A stretch of 64,000 nt of DNA from JAWCQZ01 sp038869515 [NCBI: Halobacteria archaeon] (GTDB lineage Archaea; Halobacteriota; Syntropharchaeia; JACQPP01): positions 62,001 to 126,000 of the forward strand of contig JAWCQZ010000004.1 of assembly GCA_038869515.1 (NCBI GenBank), written 5' to 3'. A program made the position numbers and the translations under genes. Under the pieces are notes generated by a model. The model searched no databases. It worked only from the letters and a program-made list of their open reading frames with translations, and had not been told where the DNA came from. Positions 61,043-64,000 of the stretch are shown here, in pieces (within the stretch, counting starts at the first letter, position 1; each line of letters opens with the position of its first letter).

Positions 61043-61058
61043 GAGAGGGGCCCCTCTC
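61043..61058. repeat. 16-nt perfect palindrome upstream of the coiled-coil gene
   Basis: GAGAGGGGCCCCTCTC, 13 nt before ATG 61029 and 7 nt beyond the aldolase/dehydrogenase stop. It overlaps the expected start of transcription, so an operator is possible. Confidence 0.5.
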
Positions 61059-61065
61059 TTTACTT

Positions 61066-63051
61066 TTACCTCAGGAACGCCTCTTTCACGCCCCCGTCCA
61101 CCGAGATGGCGCATCCGGTGGTCCGGGAGCTCCGGTCGGATGCAAGCCACAGGACGGCCTCGGCCACGTCCTCCGGAGTCACCTCGACCCCCAGGAGGCT
61201 CCTCTGGCGGTAGAACTCCCCGAGCCGCGCCGGGGGGACCCCGTGGGCCCGGGCCCGCTCCCGCTTCACCGCCCCGCTCCAGAGGCGGGAGTTCTGGAAG
61301 ACTGCGTCGGGGTGCACCAGGTTGACCCGGACCCCGGCGGGCGCGCCCTCCAGGGCGAGGACCCGGGCCAGCTGGGCCCCGGCCGCCTTGGAGGCGCTGT
61401 AGGCGCCGAACTCCTTTCCGGGAGCCGGCACGTTCTTGGAGGCCACGAAGACGATGGCGCCCCCGAGGCCCTGGCGCTTCAGGATGGAGAAGCCCTCCCG
61501 GGCGGTGAGGAACGCGCCGGTGGCGTTGACCGCGAAGGAGCGCTCCCACGATTCGAGGGTCGTGGATTCGACGGGCGACGGGAGGGCGACGCCCGCGTTG
61601 GGCACCACGATGTCGAGGCCCCCGAAGGCGCCGACGCAGGCGCGGAAGCCCGCCCTCACCGACTCCTCGGAGGTCACGTCCATGGGCACTGCCAGGCCCC
61701 GGTCGGGCCACCGGGAGTTGATATCGGACGCCACGGCCCCGGCGCCCTTCCGGTCCAGGTCGGCCACCGCCACGTGGGCTCCCGCACCGGCGAGTTTCCG
61801 GGCCACAGCCCGGCCGATGCCGCTGGCGGCGCCGGTCACCAGGGCGATGCGCCCCTCCAGTTCGCCAGCGGGCTTCGCGAGGGTCTGTTTGTAGAGTTCC
61901 ATGGGCCAGTAGTCCACATCGAACAGGTCCGCCTCGCTCACGGTCACATACCCCCCGAGGGCGGATGCGCCCTCCATCACCGAGAGGGTGTGGCGGAAAA
62001 TCTCGGCCGCCAGCATCGCGGCGTGCCGGTCTTTCCCCCGGGCCGCCACACCGGCTCCGGGAACGAGGACCAGCCGCGGGGCCGGATTGTGCATCCCGGC
62101 TGCCCGCGCCTCAGTGCTCCGGCGGAAGTGGCGCCGGTAGTAGGCCTCGTATGCCTTCTCGTAGGTCCTCACCGCGGCGCGGAGCGCATCGGGACTGGAC
62201 CCGTCCGTCCAGAGGGGACGGATTCCGGTTTTCATCAGGTGGTCCGGGGTGGCGGGGCCCCGGAGAGCAGTCTCTCTCGCCCCCGGGCGCGCAAGGAAGG
62301 CGAGGAGTTCGGGAGAGGTCTCGAAGTGGAGAATTCCTCGCTCCCGCGCGCACAGGGCGCCACGCAGTTCCGGCGCGAAAGGCCACTCCCCGTCGGACCG
62401 GGGGGCCGCGGGAGGCGCCGAAACGGCCCGCCGCCTCTTTCGCACGTATTCCGAGGCCCTCTTCACCGCTCGGCGGGTCTCTCGGAGAGCCTCCCAACCC
62501 GTCTCCCCCCAGGTCACGAGACCGTGCTTCTCGAGAACGACCCACCGGGCCCGCCGGGCCGCGGCCGCAGCGTCCTTGGCGAGGCGGAACCCGGGCCTCC
62601 GGTAGGGGACCAGGGCGGCGCCGCTCCCGAGGGCTCCGGCGACGTGGCGCCGTGGCTCCGGGGTGTTGGTCAGCATGAGCGCCGCGTCGGCGTGGGTGTG
62701 GAGGACGAATTTTCCGGGGAGGAAGGCGTGCAGGAGGGTCTCGATGGAGGGGCGGGGCCCGGGTTCCACGCGAAGTCGCTCCAAGATTTCGACAATCTCC
62801 GCGTCGGCCATCCCGGGGCGGGACCGCAGGGATTGGACCTCTCCAAGGCGGACTCCCACGAAATCCCCGGCCCGAATGGCGCGCAGGTCGGAGCCGCTGC
62901 TCTTCACCCTCAGGACCTTCACTTTTCTGCCCAGCGGATCTGTTTCGGTGAGCTTCACGGAGGTGTTCCCTCCCCCCGCGAGCACGAGAGAGGGGTCCTG
63001 GCCGATTTGGCGGCTGATCGTGACCAGCTCGCCGAGCCCGTCCCCGGCCAT
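61066..63051 (-). CDS. Bifunctional class II aldolase / short-chain dehydrogenase
   Basis: 661 residues from ATG 63051, 1 nt after the preceding stop; an in-frame GTG at 63066 is less likely. Residues 1-about 390: class II aldolase fold, with AGGGNTSVKL, VKSSGSDL, HTHADAALML (zinc His residues) and LEKHGLVTWG. Residues about 400-661: Rossmann SDR with VTGAASGIGRAVARKL, NAGVALPSP, and YSASKAA as the Tyr-x3-Lys site. This is the architecture of rhamnulose-1-phosphate aldolase/lactaldehyde dehydrogenase-type proteins, so sugar-phosphate breakdown with oxidation of the aldehyde product is likely. An LsrF-like aldolase is encoded nearby on the other strand. Confidence 0.88.
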   Translation of the reverse strand: MAGDGLGELVTISRQIGQDPSLVLAGGGNTSVKLTETDPLGRKVKVLRVKSSGSDLRAIRAGDFVGVRLGEVQSLRSRPGMADAEIVEILERLRVEPGPRPSIETLLHAFLPGKFVLHTHADAALMLTNTPEPRRHVAGALGSGAALVPYRRPGFRLAKDAAAAARRARWVVLEKHGLVTWGETGWEALRETRRAVKRASEYVRKRRRAVSAPPAAPRSDGEWPFAPELRGALCARERGILHFETSPELLAFLARPGARETALRGPATPDHLMKTGIRPLWTDGSSPDALRAAVRTYEKAYEAYYRRHFRRSTEARAAGMHNPAPRLVLVPGAGVAARGKDRHAAMLAAEIFRHTLSVMEGASALGGYVTVSEADLFDVDYWPMELYKQTLAKPAGELEGRIALVTGAASGIGRAVARKLAGAGAHVAVADLDRKGAGAVASDINSRWPDRGLAVPMDVTSEESVRAGFRACVGAFGGLDIVVPNAGVALPSPVESTTLESWERSFAVNATGAFLTAREGFSILKRQGLGGAIVFVASKNVPAPGKEFGAYSASKAAGAQLARVLALEGAPAGVRVNLVHPDAVFQNSRLWSGAVKRERARAHGVPPARLGEFYRQRSLLGVEVTPEDVAEAVLWLASDRSSRTTGCAISVDGGVKEAFLR

Positions 63052-63052
63052 T

Positions 63053-63184
63053 CTATGTCGTTTCACCCTGCAATTTCCGATAGAGCTTCTCCAGGCACTC
63101 CGGGCAGAGGTAGCCCCCGGTGACCTCCCGGGTGGGGCCGAACTGGAACTGCCGCTTGCAGTCGGTGCAGACCACGAGGGTCAT
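63053..63184 (-). CDS. Small zinc-ribbon protein
   Basis: 43 residues from ATG 63184. VCTDCKRQFQFGP and YLCPECLEKLYRK make a two-knuckle CxxC...CxxC zinc ribbon. The start is fixed by a TATA box 24 nt upstream. It is the first gene of a two-gene unit with the aldolase/dehydrogenase, which begins 1 nt after its stop. Confidence 0.75.
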   Translation of the reverse strand: MTLVVCTDCKRQFQFGPTREVTGGYLCPECLEKLYRKLQGETT

Positions 63185-63202
63185 CGCTCGACTTCGTCTC
63201 TT

Positions 63203-63213
63203 CGTTAAAAAGG
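63203..63213 (-). promoter_or_regulatory. TATA-like promoter of the zinc-ribbon/aldolase unit
   Basis: CCTTTTTAACG on the minus strand, centred about 24 nt before ATG 63184. Confidence 0.55.
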
Positions 63214-63241
63214 ATGTGCCCGGAGCCCCCCGAAACACCAC

Positions 63242-63251
63242 AATTTTATAG
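63242..63251 (+). promoter_or_regulatory. TATA-like promoter of the 63273 gene
   Basis: AATTTTATAG, centred 27 nt before ATG 63273. Confidence 0.55.
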
Positions 63252-63272
63252 TCCCGCGCCGCCTCTCCGTTG

Positions 63273-63527
63273 ATGCCGATCGCCGGGCATGCGGACTACA
63301 AGCCGAGGGAGTACTGCAACGACGTGAAGTGCCCGGTCCAGATGGACTTGAACAAGCACGAGAAGGGCTCGGAGGAGTACGAGAAAATACGGCAGATTTG
63401 CAGAACGGATTGCCGGCACACCGCGTGGGAGTTCCACCACTGGCTCATCGAGAAGGGGTATCTGGTCGTCCGGCCCGAAGTCCCGGTCCCCCCGGAAACC
63501 CTGCCGCTCAGCCGGCGCGGACCTTAG
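63273..63527 (+). CDS. Small Cys/His-rich hypothetical protein
   Basis: 84 residues from ATG 63273, chosen by TATA spacing. YCNDVKCPVQMDLNKH and ICRTDCRHTAWEFHHWL carry two Cys pairs and several His residues, suggesting one metal site. The last ~12 residues are coded by the left end of the 117-bp dispersed repeat (copy 2). No family name known to me. Confidence 0.75.
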   Translation: MPIAGHADYKPREYCNDVKCPVQMDLNKHEKGSEEYEKIRQICRTDCRHTAWEFHHWLIEKGYLVVRPEVPVPPETLPLSRRGP

Positions 63528-63606
63528 TCTCGCGCCCCTCCCGGACGCGTGGCAATATCGGAAGCCCGCGCCGGTCCCCTCAGGAATTCTCTCGATTCGC
63601 CGGGAC
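63490..63606. repeat. 117-bp dispersed repeat, copy 2
   Basis: Ungapped match to 18742-18858. It starts within the end of the 63273 gene and ends 8 nt before the TATA box of the LsrF-like gene. Arms CCGGCGCGG (63512-63520) and CCGCGCCGG (63566-63574) are preserved; the inner loop has diverged. Confidence 0.8.
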
Positions 63607-63613
63607 GCAACAA

Positions 63614-63623
63614 AGGTTTAAAT
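63614..63623 (+). promoter_or_regulatory. TATA-like promoter of the LsrF-like gene
   Basis: AGGTTTAAAT, centred 28 nt before ATG 63647. Confidence 0.55.
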
Positions 63624-63646
63624 CCGGCCCGGGAGGTCTCGCGGAG

Positions 63647-64000
63647 ATGGACTGGGGAATGGAGAATCGGCTGGCGCAGGTCATCCGGCAGGACGGGCGC
63701 TGCCTCTTTCTCGCCATTGACCACGGATACTTCCAGGGGCCGACCACTGGCCTGGAGAAGCCGGGCGAGACCGTGGCGCCTCTGCTCCCACACTGCGACG
63801 CCCTCTTCGTGACGCGCGGAGTGCTCCGCTCGTCCATCCCTCCCGGGAAGAGCAAGCCCGTCATCCTCCGGGTCTCCGGCGGCACCAGCATGGTGGGGGA
63901 GGACCTGGCCGATGAGGGTGTCGCCACCTCCATGCGGGAGGCCGTGCGCCTGAACGCGGCCGCCGTCGGCGTCTCGGTCTTCGTCGGCAGCAAATACGAG
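63647..64000 (+). CDS. LsrF/DhnA-family class I aldolase (N-terminal part)
   Basis: 118 codons before the window ends. MDWGMENRLAQVIRQDGRCLFLAIDHGYFQGPTTGLE and TRGVLRSSIPPGKSKPVILRVSGGTSMVGEDLADEGVATSMREAVRLNAAAVGVSVFVGSKYE align closely with LsrF, the thiolase that ends autoinducer-2 phosphate breakdown, and with related archaeal DhnA-type aldolases. The Schiff-base lysine would be downstream. In archaea the substrate need not be AI-2. The start follows an AGGTTTAAAT box. Confidence 0.88.
   Translation, partial: MDWGMENRLAQVIRQDGRCLFLAIDHGYFQGPTTGLEKPGETVAPLLPHCDALFVTRGVLRSSIPPGKSKPVILRVSGGTSMVGEDLADEGVATSMREAVRLNAAAVGVSVFVGSKYE

Overview
The window is archaeal. It carries a TFIIB-type initiation factor with a Gar1-like protein just upstream, an NMD3-like protein, Taw2, a Cdc48 double-AAA ATPase, an RPA41-type single-strand binding protein with its RPA-associated partner, a short XPF-type nuclease and an archaeal-type triosephosphate isomerase. 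Both tRNA genes lack an encoded CCA. Many genes have a TATA-like box centred about 24-30 nt before the start codon with no room for a Shine-Dalgarno sequence, so leaderless transcripts seem common. Coding DNA is strongly GC-rich. The gene set (RPA41 plus RPA-associated protein, DUF835, long PurC) suggests an uncultured euryarchaeon, perhaps of the Thermoplasmatota; that placement is inference.

Layout. 1-12.5 kb is one minus-strand reading frame of at least 4170 codons, truncated by the window edge. It begins with a signal peptide and encodes a giant, sequon-rich, repeat-built surface protein. 12.9-14.2 kb is a long non-coding stretch with AT-rich islands. 14.2-18.7 kb has an Lhr-type helicase, a HisA-like barrel protein, a hypothetical gene and an HNH-like gene in lower-GC DNA. 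18.9-24.3 kb is an electron-transfer cluster: acyl-CoA dehydrogenase, EtfB, EtfA and a membrane Fe-S oxidoreductase, a plausible route from acyl-CoA to the quinone pool. 24.4-33.3 kb is mixed (HisH, hydrolases, membrane proteins, a truncated MFS gene, a DUF835 receptor-like protein, tRNA-Cys, an ArsA-like ATPase).

33.5-37 kb is an aspartokinase-TrkH-Nudix operon. 37-39.2 kb holds a membrane protein and two paralogous lipoproteins, one frameshifted twice. 39.2-44.6 kb is an HTH regulator-Cdc48 unit and three membrane proteins, two of them tandem paralogues. 44.7-49.9 kb carries PurC, NMD3, Taw2, Gar1 and TFB. 50.2-51.6 kb is a toxin-antitoxin operon (VapB, VapC, HicB and a chimeric HicA). 51.6-57.2 kb has two TusA-like proteins, acylphosphatase, XPF, the RPA pair, TPI and a MaoC-like dehydratase. 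57.3-64 kb has tRNA-Gln, citrate synthase, a CBS protein, a siroheme dehydrogenase, a coiled-coil protein, a bifunctional aldolase/dehydrogenase, small Cys-rich proteins and the start of an LsrF-like aldolase.

The most unusual signals are the giant surface protein, a 117-bp ungapped repeat placed just upstream of two unrelated promoters, a perfect GC hairpin inserted in frame in etfA, a shared trailer behind both tRNAs, two intergenic repeats whose stems co-vary, and the HicA/DUF2236 chimera in a toxin-antitoxin operon. No CRISPR array, rRNA, transposase or integrase was seen.
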